Part shown: positions 1 through 12,719 of the stretch, piece by piece
How positions within the stretch are numbered: the stretch's first letter is position 1
Layout of the letters: every line of letters starts with the position of its first letter
From: Gymnothorax reevesii
Taxonomy: Eukaryota > Chordata > Actinopteri > Anguilliformes > Muraenidae
Reading direction: 5' to 3'
Assembly (NCBI GenBank): GCA_029721435.1
Contig: CM056587.1
Location: 14,207,667-14,271,666, forward strand
DNA: 64,000 bases
Translations under genes and position numbers: made by a program
The notes under the pieces: generated by a model
The model's database searches: none
Seen by the model: the letters and a program-made list of their open reading frames with translations, nothing else
What the model was told of the DNA's origin: nothing

Positions 1-130
1 GTGATCTAGATGCAGTGATGTAAGATACTCCTGATTCGCTCATAAGATATTTTTTTGTGTCCAAATAGCTTGCTAGTTTATGAACAACAAAATTAGATCA
101 AGATAAAATATCTCAAATAGTAAAAGGACG

Positions 131-430
131 CTGCTGGGTTAGCTCACTCGGTTAAGGTTCCACATTTGTGGAGCAGTAGTGACTGCCACGGCGTGGGTTC
201 GATCCCCAGTTGTACCAACCAAAAGTGGTCGGCAGCTTTTTCAGAGCAGCGCATGATTGGCTGTACGCCGCAGGGTCGCAAATTTGGGAAGGTATAGTCA
301 GGAAGGGATACAAAAAATGGTTTCTTTGTTCGTTGCTCAAAGCTCCTCCTGTTGGCCAGCCGGGCGCTCGTCAGTAAAATTCTAAGCTTGTTCATGTTCG
401 GGTATCCTCCGCCCTCATTTTGAACTCGCA
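131..430 (+). mobile_element. tRNA-derived SINE
   Basis: The head resembles a tRNA gene: an A-box-like TTAGCTCACTCGG and a B-box GGTTCGATCCC spaced as in an internal Pol III promoter. A non-tRNA body follows (GGTCGGCAGCTTTTTCAGAG onward) to about 430. A diverged relative of the same body lies at 54090-54250. The head lacks a clean cloverleaf, so it is a retroposon, not a working tRNA. Confidence 0.75.
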
Positions 431-539
431 AAGTTTCCACCTATGGGTGTAAAGAAGCAGTGGCTGACAGGCGCATGCTTCGGAGGAGAGCCGCGAACTG
501 TCTCTCTCTCCTACGTTGGAAACATGGGGTCGCGTGTGG

Positions 540-777
540 TTGAACCGCACATGCTCAAACCACCATGCACTCAAAACACAGATAGCTGAAATCACTGCAT
601 GCTCAAATCACAAAGTGCGCAAACTGCTGTGCGTTCAAACCACTGTATGCTTACCGCAAAGCACTCAAATCCTAGTATGTTCAAAATCCAGTGCGCTCGA
701 TCTGCTGTGTACTTAAACCACTGTGCATTCAAACTGCAATTCAGTCAAACCGCCCTACATTCAATCCACTGGCAAAA
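540..777. repeat. degenerate 16-bp tandem repeat
   Basis: About 14 units near the consensus CCACTGTGCACTCAAA, with many substitutions and a few indels. The small open frames here are by-products of the repeat. Confidence 0.8.
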
Positions 778-1307
778 CACTCTCCGGACTGGGACAAAGC
801 AACAGTGACCTGGTTTTCTGGTAAGGGGGTGCAGACTAAGAAACAGGCTCAGTTACGTGTGCATGTCTGACCTTGGAAATGAAGAGGAAGATAAATGAAA
901 TATGTCATCATTAATAAAAGGCTGTGAACACACATTGATCTCAGGGCTTTTGAAGTATGACATCCAAGTGTTCCACAGTGAGTTGAGGGACTTTTTTCCC
1001 CGATAATTCTGAAGTAAAAAATCCTATGAAATCCTCTTATGAAATGTTTTTATTGAATCTCAATGTCTATTGCTGCACTAGGCCTACATACGAAGGTAAA
1101 TCAGGTAGACTGGCATATTATGTCATAGTAGTTCACTCAGGTTGAGGTCGGAGAGGACAGTTTATGTTGCTGCATTGTATGCAGATCAGAAAAAAGGATC
1201 ATGCATGTCACTATATGTTATATAGTCAGACGGAGAGGTACTTTATACAGCTCAGAGGATACACAGTTTACAATGCATTTATCCTTTATTTAATCAGGGA
1301 TGTTGGG

Positions 1308-2282
1308 CAGAAGGATGAAGAATGCACATGTGCAGACAGAAGGATAATACATGTACCAGTGCAGACAGAAGGATAATTCATGTACCAGTGCAGACAAAAG
1401 GATAATTCATGTACCAGTGCAGACAAAAGGATAATTCATGTACCAGTGCAGACAAAAGGATAATTCATGTACCAGTGCAGACAAAAGGATAATGATTTGT
1501 ACCAGCACAAACAGAAGGATACTTAGTGTACCAGTGCAGACAAGGATAAATGAAGTACCATCGCAGACAGAAGGATAATTGATGTACCAGGGCAGACAGA
1601 AGGATAATGAATGCACCAGTGCAGAAAGAAGGACAATGAAAGGTATTGGTGCAGACAGAAGGACAATGAATGTGTTGGTGCAGACAGAGGGATAATTGAT
1701 GTACCAGTGCAGACAGAAGGACAATGAATGTACCAATGCAGTCATAAGGATAATGAATGTGCCAGTGCAGACAGAAGGATAATTGATTTACCAGTGCAGA
1801 CAGAAGGATAATTGATTTACCAGTGCAGACAGAAGGATAATGCATTTATCGGTGCAGACAGAGAGATAATTGATGTACCAGCTCAGACAGAAGGATAATT
1901 AGTGTACCAGTGCAGACAAGGATAATGGATGTACCAGTGAAGAGAGAAAATTGATGTACTGGCGCATACAGAAGGATAATGGATGTACCAATGCAGGCAG
2001 AAGGATAATTAGTGTACCAGTGCAGACAAGGATAATGGATGTACCAGCGCAGGCAGAAGGATAATGGATGTACCAATGCAGACAGAAGGATAATTGATCT
2101 ACCAGCGCAGACAGAAGGATAATTAGTGTACCCGTGCAGAAAGAAGGATAATGGATGTACCAATGCTGACAGAAGGATAATTGAGGTACCAGTGCAGTCA
2201 GAATGATAATGGATGCACCAATGCAGACAGAAGGATAATGGATGTACCAGTGCAGACAGAAGGATAATGCATGTGACCATTT
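1308..2282. repeat. 29-bp minisatellite, about 33 copies
   Basis: Head-to-tail units built on ACAGAAGGATAATTGATG and TACCAGTGCAG. Units differ by point changes and short deletions. Because 29 is not a multiple of 3, both minus-strand frames read a repeating Cys/His/Trp/Tyr-rich peptide that is not a gene. Confidence 0.95.
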
Positions 2283-2289
2283 TATACAG

Positions 2290-5200
2290 GTCAAAGAAAA
2301 AGAAAATTTGCCTCCCTGTAATTTATACAGGTCTGTGGGAAGGATAATGTATGGCCCCTCACTTTATGTAGGCCACAGTGAAGGGTAATGCATGCCCCTG
2401 TTTTTATAAATAACATTTCCGCATTATGCTCACGTAATGAACAGCAGGTTCTCCTTTTATATCTAGACCATGGTGGAGTTGTGCGATCAGAGAGGCCATC
2501 AGAGATCAGCAGTAAAGTGAGGAGTGGGAGCCCTAACTGTGGAAAATCGTGATGTCGCTCCTTTCCACTCATTAACAGAGAAAAGTTTTGGAGACAGCCA
2601 CAGTGCTCACGGCGCTAACCTGCACCAACCTGCCGTCAGGGACAGACAGCGATGAGGCCCGAGCCACGGGAGATGGGGTGGATTTCGTAGAAACCACGCT
2701 GTTCGCTCACCATGCAGGGCCCGCGCGTGTCTTCACTAACAAATTAGGTGCCGAGGCAGAATCTGTCTTTCATCGGCGGTTAAATATTTATAACTCTGCA
2801 GGAGTCCAGCAGGTCCACAGCATGACTCGTCCCCTGATGCCAGTTTTTCGTACAGCATTTCACAGAGACCAGGCGTCCTGCAAGCTCACGTGATCATGAG
2901 GAATCTTTCAGGACTGAGCCAGTGAGCACAGCAGGGACAGACAGTTGAAGAGGGACATTGACATGATTCATAAATTACCAACTCGAGTGTGAGAGGGACG
3001 ACCACCCAAAACTACACGTCACCCTCAAAAATTGCCCTATAGGGCTGAGTGGGTGCATCATTAAATTAAACCTATCCACGTCCGAACCAACCAGCTTATT
3101 TATACCGCCTTCATTCGTTCGACGTCCCTCTCCCCTATTACCTTCTATTCTCTCACCCTAGCACTCTATAGGAACCCTGGGGGGCTTGAAGAGCCTTTAT
3201 GACTCAAAGAAGAGACGCCACCCCCACCCTGAGTCTTGTCACCTGGGGCATCCTTGACTCCTGCGTTGGTCTCCTATTCAACTCTATTCCATGCTTCATC
3301 AGTACAAATTCCCATGCTTATTTGATTCAATAAATAGCATCATTACCATTTTAGGTGCGCTCCGGAATTCATTAACCCACGGCTGGAGAAGGGCTGAATC
3401 AAAAAGAATTCATCATCTCCTACAGGAGGGCAGTCTGCTGGAAAGTTCTGGAGTCTGGAGTTATGTGAGATGCCACGGTGGGGCTGATGTGCTTAATCGT
3501 CACAGGGAGGGGGGCGGAAAGGCAGCTTTAATGGAGGATGCAGAGCAGCTGAGAGGCTCATTCAGGTAATGGGTCAATGGGTTAGGTCTTTGCCCATTGA
3601 CTGAATCTGTTCTGAGCCAGAACTCATAGCTCACTTATCTCATGGTGCGACAAACCTCTGAAAATTACTTTACACAGAGTACAGGGGGATTCAGTTAGTC
3701 AGGGATCAACATTTCAACCCTCCCTTCCCACTCCTGCAGGTTCATCAGTGACCTGAATGTTAAAGCCACCTTCTTCCAGCCTCTTCCTGACTTACACTCT
3801 CAGCCCAAATCTCTAATCCAGGCTTCACAAAATCACAGCCCTCCAGGGCTCAGAACTGTTAGCTTTCCAAAATCCTTTTACCTCAGAGTGAGATGTGGAC
3901 GCGGTCAGGCTAATGAGAAGCACCAAATGTTCGGTTACTCCCCAGAGAAAAGAAAGTCAAAGCTGGTCAAGGATTTGAGGGCCAGATTTGATGATTCCAG
4001 CCCTAATCCACTGTAACCACAGAGCAAGAGAGCCATGATGGGAACATAAAATGCACATCAGCAACTTCATCAACAGAAAACATTAAAGAGCGCCATTAAT
4101 CTCAGATTTCTCAGTGTCAGCATTCCCCGGCAGTAACGCTCATTCGCTCTGCTATCTTAAAGGCGATCACAAGGACGACCTTTCCCCGACCTCCCTGATA
4201 ACACTGCCCTGTTTTCTGTCACGAAGATTTCAAAGCTTTCAATCTCAAATACAGCGCAAACGCGTTGTCTGTGGCCTCTTACAAAACCGCAATCACGGGG
4301 AAAAGCCTTTCATTCATTCCTTTGACTCGCCACCATTTTAAAATCAGAAGTGTCCCAGTTCCACGCACATTATCACAGCCTGAGCGGGTCTCCTCTAACA
4401 TTATCGAGAATCAGGTCAAGCTTATTTGCATAAACAAACTGAAAAGCTATTGAGAGGATAATATTAGTGTTTATGGTCACTTGGGAAAACCGTGTTTGTT
4501 TGCCATTTCTAAGTGCCTGTCTGGAACTCCAAACAGAAACCCTAATAAATAAATCATGACAATTATTACTTTTATTATAACATCAAGCGGAGTATCTCTT
4601 TAAAAAATGCAACCCCACATAATGAACCAGACCTAATCGAAAAAAGAAAAAAAAAACCACCCCACTGCATTAATTATGTCTTATATCAAGGGAAAGTTCA
4701 GGCCCAAAAAAGTGTACTCTTGTAGCATAAGGTGTTACACCAAACTTGTCAGAAACTTCTGGATACCTTTCAGGTAAGGAGGGTCAGGGGATATGTGCTT
4801 CCTGTTTACTGCCGGGCATAGCAGTGGAGATATGGGCTGTTTCTTGAAATCTGTACTTGTGATGTCATTTTCAACCAAACTTCTCTTACATTGATGAGGT
4901 CAAGAAGCTTGACCTCTCGTCAAACCTGGAAGTAATCTTCATTCTCATGAAATACCAAGGACTCAGCCAATGCAAACTTGCTTGATGGGAATGGACCTAA
5001 TATTTAAGCGTGCTATATGCTTTACACAAACACGCAGCAGCAGGCTATGCCAGCAGGTTTAACACCTTACATATCCTGCTCATAACTCTTGTGTGATGTT
5101 TGGGTCTGTGGGACCCATTTCCAGTGTTAACTTAATGAAAAAAGATGCAATTAATTATTCTTTCAACCTGAGACTCATAGGCCTTGGCTCATTTTGGCCT

Positions 5201-5400
5201 TGGCTGAGCAACTGCAAGAACTCAGTTTTTCTGAGAGCACATTGTACACTCCCTGACACATCCGTCTTACATATGCAGCATGCCGGTCCACTGGACCTGA
5301 CGGTAACAAAAGTCTGACAACTGTAGGAGAAACTAACTGAATATGGTAAAAAAAAATGTAAGAAAAAGGTTTTCTGCTTACCTTCACCGGGCCTGCTTTT
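2290..5400. other. no gene seen
   Basis: Ordinary non-coding DNA. Open frames are short, lack splice or family support, and match nothing I recognise. The bases at 5100-5340 look vaguely transposon-like, but I could not assign them. Confidence 0.6.
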
Positions 5401-5412
5401 AAAGACTGTGTG

Positions 5413-5455
5413 TGTGTGTATGTGTGTGTGTGTGTGTGCGTGTGCGCGTGTGTTT
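5413..5455. repeat. (GT)n microsatellite, imperfect
   Basis: A GT-rich run interrupted by TATG and CGCG steps. Confidence 0.85.
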
Positions 5456-5752
5456 GAGTGTATGAGTATCAATACGCTTTGGATTTGCTGCATGTTTTAT
5501 AGATTGAACACAACCCTCACCACCAATTCATAGGCATGATTGCTCAATTCCCAAGCTAAGTCCCATGGCCCCCCCGCCCAAACCCACCCAACCTCCAACA
5601 GAACTCCGAACACTGTGTGACTCAAAAAAAAAAAAAGAACGCCGCACAAGGGTTAAGCTAGCAAAGGCACTTTAATTAGGCCGCATCATTCACAATTATT
5701 TGTAAACCAATAAAAATCTCCCAAGCGCTTACTGCTGCACACTAATGGCCTC

Positions 5753-6180
5753 AACACCAATCAGCCATAACATTAAAGCCACCTGCCTAATATAAAGTAA
5801 GTCCCCTTTGCACCATGAGAGCAACTCCATTAAATTGACGTCCACTTAAATTCAAGGACCCACGGTTTCTCAGCAGAACATTTCCCAGAGAGTCACTCTC
5901 CCTCCGCCACATTGCCTTTTCCCATCCTGATGCCAGCTCTTCTCTAGGTGAATGGTGCACATTTATCCAGCCAATGCGCAGGCTGTAAAAGAAAATGGGA
6001 CTCACTGTACCAGACAACCTTTATAAATTGCACTATGCTCCAGTTCTGTCGCTCATATGCCCATTGCAGGTACTTTTGATGAAGGACTGGGGTTAGAACG
6101 AGCTCTCTGAATGATCAGCAGGTACAAAGGGCTATACACAGTGGGGCGGGATGTACTGTGTGTCGTGACACACTTCTCAT
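5753..6180. mobile_element. dispersed transposon-like repeat fragment
   Basis: Begins with CAATCAGCCATAACATTAAA and AGCCACCTGCCTAATATA, and continues with a CTCCAGTTCTGTCGCTCATA block. This order is that of a repeat I recall as widespread in fish genomes, whose ends carry the CATTAAA-CCACCTG motif. Only one end and part of the body remain. The superfamily was not determined. Confidence 0.6.
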
Positions 6181-6622
6181 GTAAGTATCAATAAAAGTCT
6201 CTCCAAACTGGAACTAAAATATCATTTGCCACCATATGTTTATTTATTACCACTGGTGAGGTACTAATGTGCCAGAACTATGATACCAAGATCATGAACG
6301 CACTTTGAGAAAAATAAAAAATGTCCTCCTGAAAAAAATTCATGGAGTTGGACCTTTATTGAATTCAGATTCATTTCTTGAACAGATTTTGGCAACATTT
6401 ATTACAGTAATGGTGAAATTAAAATTTTAACTGAGTCTTGCTAATCTTCTTGGTATTTGCCCAATTAATGATGGGATATCAGGTCCGTTTTCATTGATTG
6501 CTTCCTTGAGATTTCAGGAAAGCAAAGACCACATTACCAACGGTTTCAACGCAATTATTCTACAGCATATTGAATCATCCCTCAATGCCTTGTCTTATGT
6601 CAAAACATTAGTAATTATATTC

Positions 6623-7820
6623 CCGAACGGCGTTTCTGGGATATAATGTTTTTGGTCCAACCACCGCCGCCGCCGCGCCGCCCCACGTGTTAACGCGATA
6701 ACTTCAGTAATATTTCAATTAGAAATTTCATGTTTTGCATATAAGTAAATATCATAAAGAGGAAGAACTGATTCGATTTTGGACAATTTACAATTTCTAG
6801 ATTGGCCACCAGGGGCCAAAAACTGAAAAATCACTGTTTTTATCATATCTCTGGAAATATTTGTCCCATTGACCTCAAATCAAGTGCAAATGAAAGGTCA
6901 TGACCTGAGGATGTGTCCCACAATGACATTATACCTGTTTGGTTCAAAATTTTGACACAAGGTGGAGCTTTGTCACATAAAATTCACCATTTTTGCCATA
7001 TCTTTGGAACCATTTGTCCAATTGACATGAAACTATGTGCATGTAAATTTATGTCTGGTTGCTGATTTAGATTTGAGGAAGGGCGGTCATGCACTCACAG
7101 CCATGATGCAATAGCTATTCATGAATAAAACTAGGCTTATGCCGTTGGAGGCGACGGCTTGGGGTATACCCCCGAATGCCCCCAATCGTCCAATTCCCCA
7201 ATCCTTGAATAGACCCAATACAATATAAAGCCTCTCAGGTCATGACCTTTCATTTGAAATTAATTTCAGGTCAATCGGACAAATGGTTCTGAAGATATGG
7301 CCAAAATGGTAATTTTCCATCACAAAGCTCCACCTGGTGGCAAAATATTGAACCATACAGGTATGATGTCATCATATGACACGTTGTGAGGTCATGACCT
7401 TGCAGTTGCACATAGTTTCATGTCAATTGGACAAATGGTTCCAAAGATATGGGAAAAAATGGTGAATTTTATGCGACAAAGCTCCATCTTGTGTCAAAAC
7501 TTTGAACCAAACAGGTAGGATGTCATCGTGGGACACATCCTCAAGTCATGACCTTTCATTTGCACTTGATTTGAGGTCAATCAAACAAATATTTCCAGAT
7601 ATATGATAAAAACAGTGATTTTTCAGTTTTTGGCCCCTGGTGGCCAATCTAGAAATTGTAAATTGTCCAAAATCGAATCAGTTCTTCCACTTTATGATAT
7701 TTACCTATATGCAAAACATGAAATTTCTAATTGAAACAGTACTGAAGTTATCGCGTTAACATGCAGGGCGGCGCGGCGGCGGTCGGACCAAAAACATAAT
7801 ATCCCCAAAACGCCATTCGG
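6623..7820. mobile_element. 1.2-kb foldback (long inverted repeat) element
   Basis: The left end CCGAACGGCG pairs with the right end CGCCATTCGG, and the match continues inward for about 450 bp (6623-7100 against 7390-7820), including a GC-rich CCGCCGCCGCGCCGCC block and GGCCACCAGGGGCCA. The right arm also holds direct modules of about 150 bp (from about 7240, 7395 and 7545), each with GACCTTTCATTTG, GACAAATGGTTC-like and CAAAGCTCCACCT motifs. No transposase frame is present, so it would depend on another element. The superfamily is not assigned. Confidence 0.85.
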
Positions 7821-8570
7821 TGTTAGGTGATATAAATAAATTACACCGCTAAAAAAAATAATAAAATGAAAGATGGTATTCAGAGCAGGTTTAAGATTAA
7901 TTATTAGCATTATTGCCATCCTTACAATATCACAGGTAGTGCATTTACATTGTCATTGTAGCCTATTGGTGATCACTTTTTCATTTCCTTATTAATAATT
8001 TCTAAGTCATAATAGGCTTACATATTCATTATGATTACGCAGTTAATAAATTGTTTGATTGCTAATCAGGTGATCTTAAATGGGAAGAGGTTGAGAGCAA
8101 TTATGCATTGAGAGGTAAGAGGCTTCCTAAGCTCAGAAATTCCATGAGAAAATCTGGCTGAAGAGGTTAAGTGATTTTGCATCTTGGCGAACTTGCAACT
8201 GAAACAGGACAGGGACCAATATATATGATGTCACAAGGTCTCAAAAGACTCAAAATTTGCACAGGTACAGCCATTAAAAACAGCCAGGAGCCGGTGCCCT
8301 TGAGCTCATTTTCAGCTTGCTTGCTGAGAAATGATATGAGTGAGGTATTCTGTTTCAAAACAGACTCACCTTGGACAATGACATGAGCCCCAAAAATAAA
8401 CTGCAATATACCTGCAACATTTGAACAGTGAGACACACAGTATCTGCAGTATAAACTGCGAGTGCTATAGCCAAAATACCACAGCATGATGCGTCCACAT
8501 TACTGAAAGTGCCTGAAATATCTGTACGATATTGAAATCATACGTATGAAAAATGTGAAGATTTTTGCAG
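7821..8570. other. no gene seen
   Basis: AT-rich non-coding DNA between the foldback element and the minisatellite. Short overlapping frames on both strands at 8167-8487 have no recognisable content. Confidence 0.5.
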
Positions 8571-8574
8571 TATT

Positions 8575-9015
8575 TACAGTATGATGTATGGTGTGTGTGA
8601 TTTATCCACAGCATTAATAGTGTGATATAACCACAGTATTTAGTGTGTGGAATTTACATTGTGTTATACATCCACAATATTTCAAGAGTGTCATGTGATA
8701 TATCCACAGTATTTACAGTGTGTGATATATCCACAGTATTTAATGATATAGCCACAGTATTTACTGTGTGATATGTCAACAGTATTTACAGTGTGTGATA
8801 TATCCACTGCATTTAGTGTGTGGTATGTCCACAGTATTCACATTGAGTGATGTATCCACATTGTTCATACAGTATATGTGATATATCCACAATATGTAGT
8901 GGTATGTCCACAGTATCTACAGCATTTGCTATATCCACAGTGTTTAAAGGCGTGATATATCCAGTATACACAGCATGTGATATATCCACAACACTTACAG
9001 TGTGATCTATCTGAA
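8575..9015. repeat. degenerate minisatellite, unit about 25 bp
   Basis: Units centre on GTGATATATCCACAGTATTT with 22-27 bp spacing, about 18 copies. They are strongly diverged and of variable length. Confidence 0.85.
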
Positions 9016-9534
9016 GTACATACCCACCTTCATTACTTTTTTGGGTGCCTGTTGCTGCTCGAGAGGTCTTAGACTGCTGCGGCCTCGCCCCTGTTCCTCC
9101 CCTGGCTCAGGCCAATGTCTGGACACACCCTGAAGCTCCTTCAACTGCTTATTACTTTTGCTATACTCATTTGCACTATCTTCATATATATTTGACTTAA
9201 ATCCATTTGAATAAGTTAATAGACTTCTTATCAGGTATAAATCCCCCTGAAATTCACTTAATGAGTCAGTAAAGGATGGGTGCCCGCACTATAGTCAAGT
9301 ACCTCCAGAGATTACTTCCCACAGGAGAGTTTTACTCAACATTGAGGATTTTCCTCCCTGCTGAGATAATTTTTTTGCCAACATACACTATTTTGGGGAC
9401 TTAATCCAGGCATCTGCCGACTGCTAATCTGCGAAGTGTCTTTGAGGCAGTTTTTCAGTAAAAAAAAATAAAATAAAATCAAATTGAATTATCTACAGAG
9501 TGATGTAATCCACAGTAAAAAGTGCACTGTTTTC

Positions 9535-10085
9535 AGTATTTAAATTGCTGTAGAGTACTGCATTTAAGGCCCAGTGGTGTACTGTATTTGAGGAGTCCAC
9601 AAGTTGACTCCTCATTTAAGGCGCTACGGAGTACTGTACTTAAGGAGTAGTAGTGTACTGCATTTAAGGCGCTGAGGTGTATTGTAAGGTGTGGTGGTGT
9701 ACTGTATTCAAGGCGCTGTGGTGTACAGTATTTAAGGCGCTGTGGTTTACTGTATTTAACGTGCTGTGGTGTACTATATTTAAGGCTTAATAGAATACTG
9801 TATTTAAGGCTCTGTGGTGTACTGTATTTAACATGCTGTGGTGTAATGTATTAAAGGCATTGTAGTCTACTGTATTTAAGGTGCAGTGGTGTACTGTATT
9901 TAAGGCGCAGTGGTGTACTGTATTTGAGGTGCTGTGGTCTACTGTATTTAAGGCTCAGTGGTTTACTGTATTCGTATTTGAGGCACTGTGCTGTGTTTAA
10001 GTTTCAGTGGTGTAGTGTATGTAAGCTGCTGTGGTGTACTGCATTTAATTTTCAGTGCATTTCAGCTGCTGTGGTGTACTGATGA
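9535..10085. repeat. minisatellite, unit about 24 bp
   Basis: Units centre on GTGGTGTACTGTATTTAAGG and CGCT, about 22 copies, 500 bp from the previous array. Both arrays share a (T)ACAGTATTT or TACTGTATTT core, so they may have a common origin. Confidence 0.87.
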
Positions 10086-10315
10086 TGGTTTCCACAGTGA
10101 TGCGTAATTGGCCGGGCAGAGATATGGGCGTGGCTTTAGAGCCTGGTATTGTGAGGCTGTAGAACAGAGCAGCCACTCATCTATTTCATTTATGAGCCCA
10201 GTAGGACCAAAGGACCAGTACTGGAAACACAAATTTGGATTTGGACCATCTGCCATTCAAATGCTGAAAATGTGCTTTGGCTTCAAACGGCCACAGTGTT
10301 AGAACATATGAAATC

Positions 10316-10317
10316 CC

Positions 10318-10352
<35 letters not shown>

Positions 10353-10526
10353 CTGGCTGAGTGTGAGAGAGAGTGAGAGGGAGACAGATAGAGCAGGCGA
10401 GTGACAGAGAGAGAGATAAAGTGGGTAAGTGAGAGAGTGAGAAGGTGATTGAGAGAGAGATAGTGTGAGGCAATGAGAGAGACAGAGAGAGGGTGATGGA
10501 GAGAGAGACAGATAGAGTGGGTAAGA

Positions 10527-10560
<34 letters not shown>
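10316..10560. repeat. GA-rich low-complexity tract
   Basis: Runs of GAGAGA are broken by GACAGATAGAG and GGTGAG steps. Minus-strand frames here read long Ser-Leu strings and are not genes. Confidence 0.92.
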
Positions 10561-10561
<1 letters not shown>

Positions 10562-10599
10562 ACGGAGAGGGAGGTGTGGAGGGTGAGGTGGCTGGAGTC

Positions 10600-12715
10600 C
10601 CAGAGGAGAGTCTGTCTCCGGTCGCTCAGAGAACATTCTGTCCAGTGTGGAGACTAGAGAGTGACAGGTATGTGTGATCATCTCAACAGTTCATTTTCTC
10701 CATCTCTCAGAGACGTGTTACCACTCTACGCGACAGAACACTGTCAGCACACTATAGCTGAACACGGGAGGACGCTGTAAATCCAGTTTTAACCATCTTT
10801 ACCTGCATTCAGGGATTCTAATACATAAGCTGGGAAGGACAGCAAAATAAAATGGATTCAGGTGGTTCCAGCCCCTGAAAGATGCTCATAAAAGGATCAT
10901 CTCCATTGAGCACTCCACTGTATCTCACAGCAATAATCAGCCCTGTTGTTTGTAAAGTACCCTGACTGATCTTTGTACAGAGTGCAGACACCACCTTTGA
11001 AAGCTTCTTATTTGCACAACATTGGTTGCAAGAAGTTTCAATTACCAACACACCAATCACGGTATTGCAACCAATTGAAGTAGGCTGGCCTGAAACAGTG
11101 ATTTAGGCCTTGAATTCACTCATAGACAAACATATTCTGCATCCAGGAGCCTGATACTTTAGCCTGTGCTCTACCATCCACTGCGCCAGATCACTGAGCA
11201 GCATGATAAGCCAATGCAGCCATTAGCCACTATTTAATCACTGCTAACCCTTAGTCAATCTGGGGCTCTCAGCTTAACACTAGAGGAACCCATCAGCCAA
11301 TCAGAATCACCCTCCATTAAAGCTTTCTCATTCCCCTCATGGGGACAAAAGAATACCGCATTACAGGTCAGGAGTCAATTGACAAGCTGTTACATTTAAA
11401 GAAAAATAGAGTCACATGAGTAAAGGAAATGAATTATTTTCAGTGTCATCCCACTGCATCAAAACACCAGCTGTCACACATGGGGATTGGAATGTGACCT
11501 CCAGCTAGATCCCAGTTTGTAATCCTACATGGGCCAATCATTTCAGGGCCTAACAGCCAACCTGCTTGAACACAGTCCTTTGTAGTGTTATTTGAGCCTC
11601 CACAGAGCCCAAATAACTCAGTCAGATTAATCTAAATAATTCCCATCCCCAGTCGTCAGATAATCTGAGCCCACCTGGCCTGTAATGCCAAGATTACATC
11701 TAAAAATTAAAAATATTTCTGCAGTAAAACTCACAATGAAGCCAGCAGCCAGAACTTCCCTTACCAGCTTCATGTTTATGCAACTGCACTGTAACAAATC
11801 AGCTATTGATTTATGCAAGAGGACATTTTCTTACTTAAAAAGGCATATTAAAGGATGGTTAAACCTATAGGAAACCAGGAACTTTACAATGAGATTATTT
11901 ACCAGGGTGAAGAGCTGATGGAACAGGGGTCAGTCAGTTTCCCTTCACCTAAGGCAGAGTCATACATAATTAATACAGCTGCATTACTCTGAATGTAAAC
12001 ACCAAAGATATGTAATGTTAGCCGGGGCAACAGCTCTTCTGAACTGAAGCAGAGCAAAACTGCCATCCTTCTGAAAACACCAGTCCCACTGCTCTGTTAG
12101 TACAGTCTAGTCTGAGGAATACACTTCCAAAGGGGCGTATTTCAAATGAAAATTTGTTTTAATATGGTACAGTGTAAATTTCACGCTTATATTTCAGATA
12201 AAACAGGGCAAGTTTACGATTTGAAGAACATATTGTTTTTTAAGTCAGTGATCTACAATTCCAAAGCTTTAAATCACTGGTTGAGGGTGTTGTAACAGGA
12301 TTATAATGCTTATTTAAAAGGGTCTCACCTCATATTTGTGGTCTCACGCGATAAAGGGTTAACACAGACTAAATCACGGAAATTGAGGTTGCTGGAACAG
12401 CTGAATTACAGAAGGGAAAGTGTGATGCCTTTTAAGTCAGAAAACTGAGGTGATTATGAGGGGTTTCCTGAAATTTTCTCCCTAAATAAACTCCTTTTTG
12501 TCATGTCGGAGGAACAGCCCCAGTCACGGCCATATGAATGCGCTATTTGCTGATGTCATTCACAGGGACTGTAAAACTCTCGGCAGGCACTTGAGCGCAT
12601 GACGCAAGGTGAAAACGTGTGCTTTCTCACCCTCCTGCTGATCGCACCATCGTGATGAGGAGCATGTGACTGATGCCGCCTCCGACGCAGAGCATATTCC
12701 GGCGCATTCGCCCAG
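10600..12715. other. no gene seen
   Basis: Unique-looking non-coding DNA. Several frames of 60-80 codons have no family resemblance or splice context. Confidence 0.55.
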
Positions 12716-12719
12716 CTGT

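Noticed and set aside
131..215. A working tRNA gene
   Set aside because: A- and B-boxes are present, but the arms do not form a good cloverleaf and a SINE body follows.
1308..2282. Regular array that could suggest a CRISPR
   Set aside because: Units are contiguous without unique spacers and the DNA is clearly eukaryotic; it is a minisatellite.
1407..2294. Four overlapping minus-strand frames of 112-144 codons
   Set aside because: They are the 29-bp minisatellite read in shifting frames; the peptide repeats with the DNA unit and has no start context or splice sites.
5093..5340. Possible piggyBac-like terminus (GGTCTGTGGGACCC and GGTCCACTGGACC words)
   Set aside because: The words are short self-complementary motifs with no paired terminus or TTAA flanks that I could show.
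10283..10681. 132-codon minus-strand frame
   Set aside because: It reads Ser/Leu strings from the GA-rich tract.
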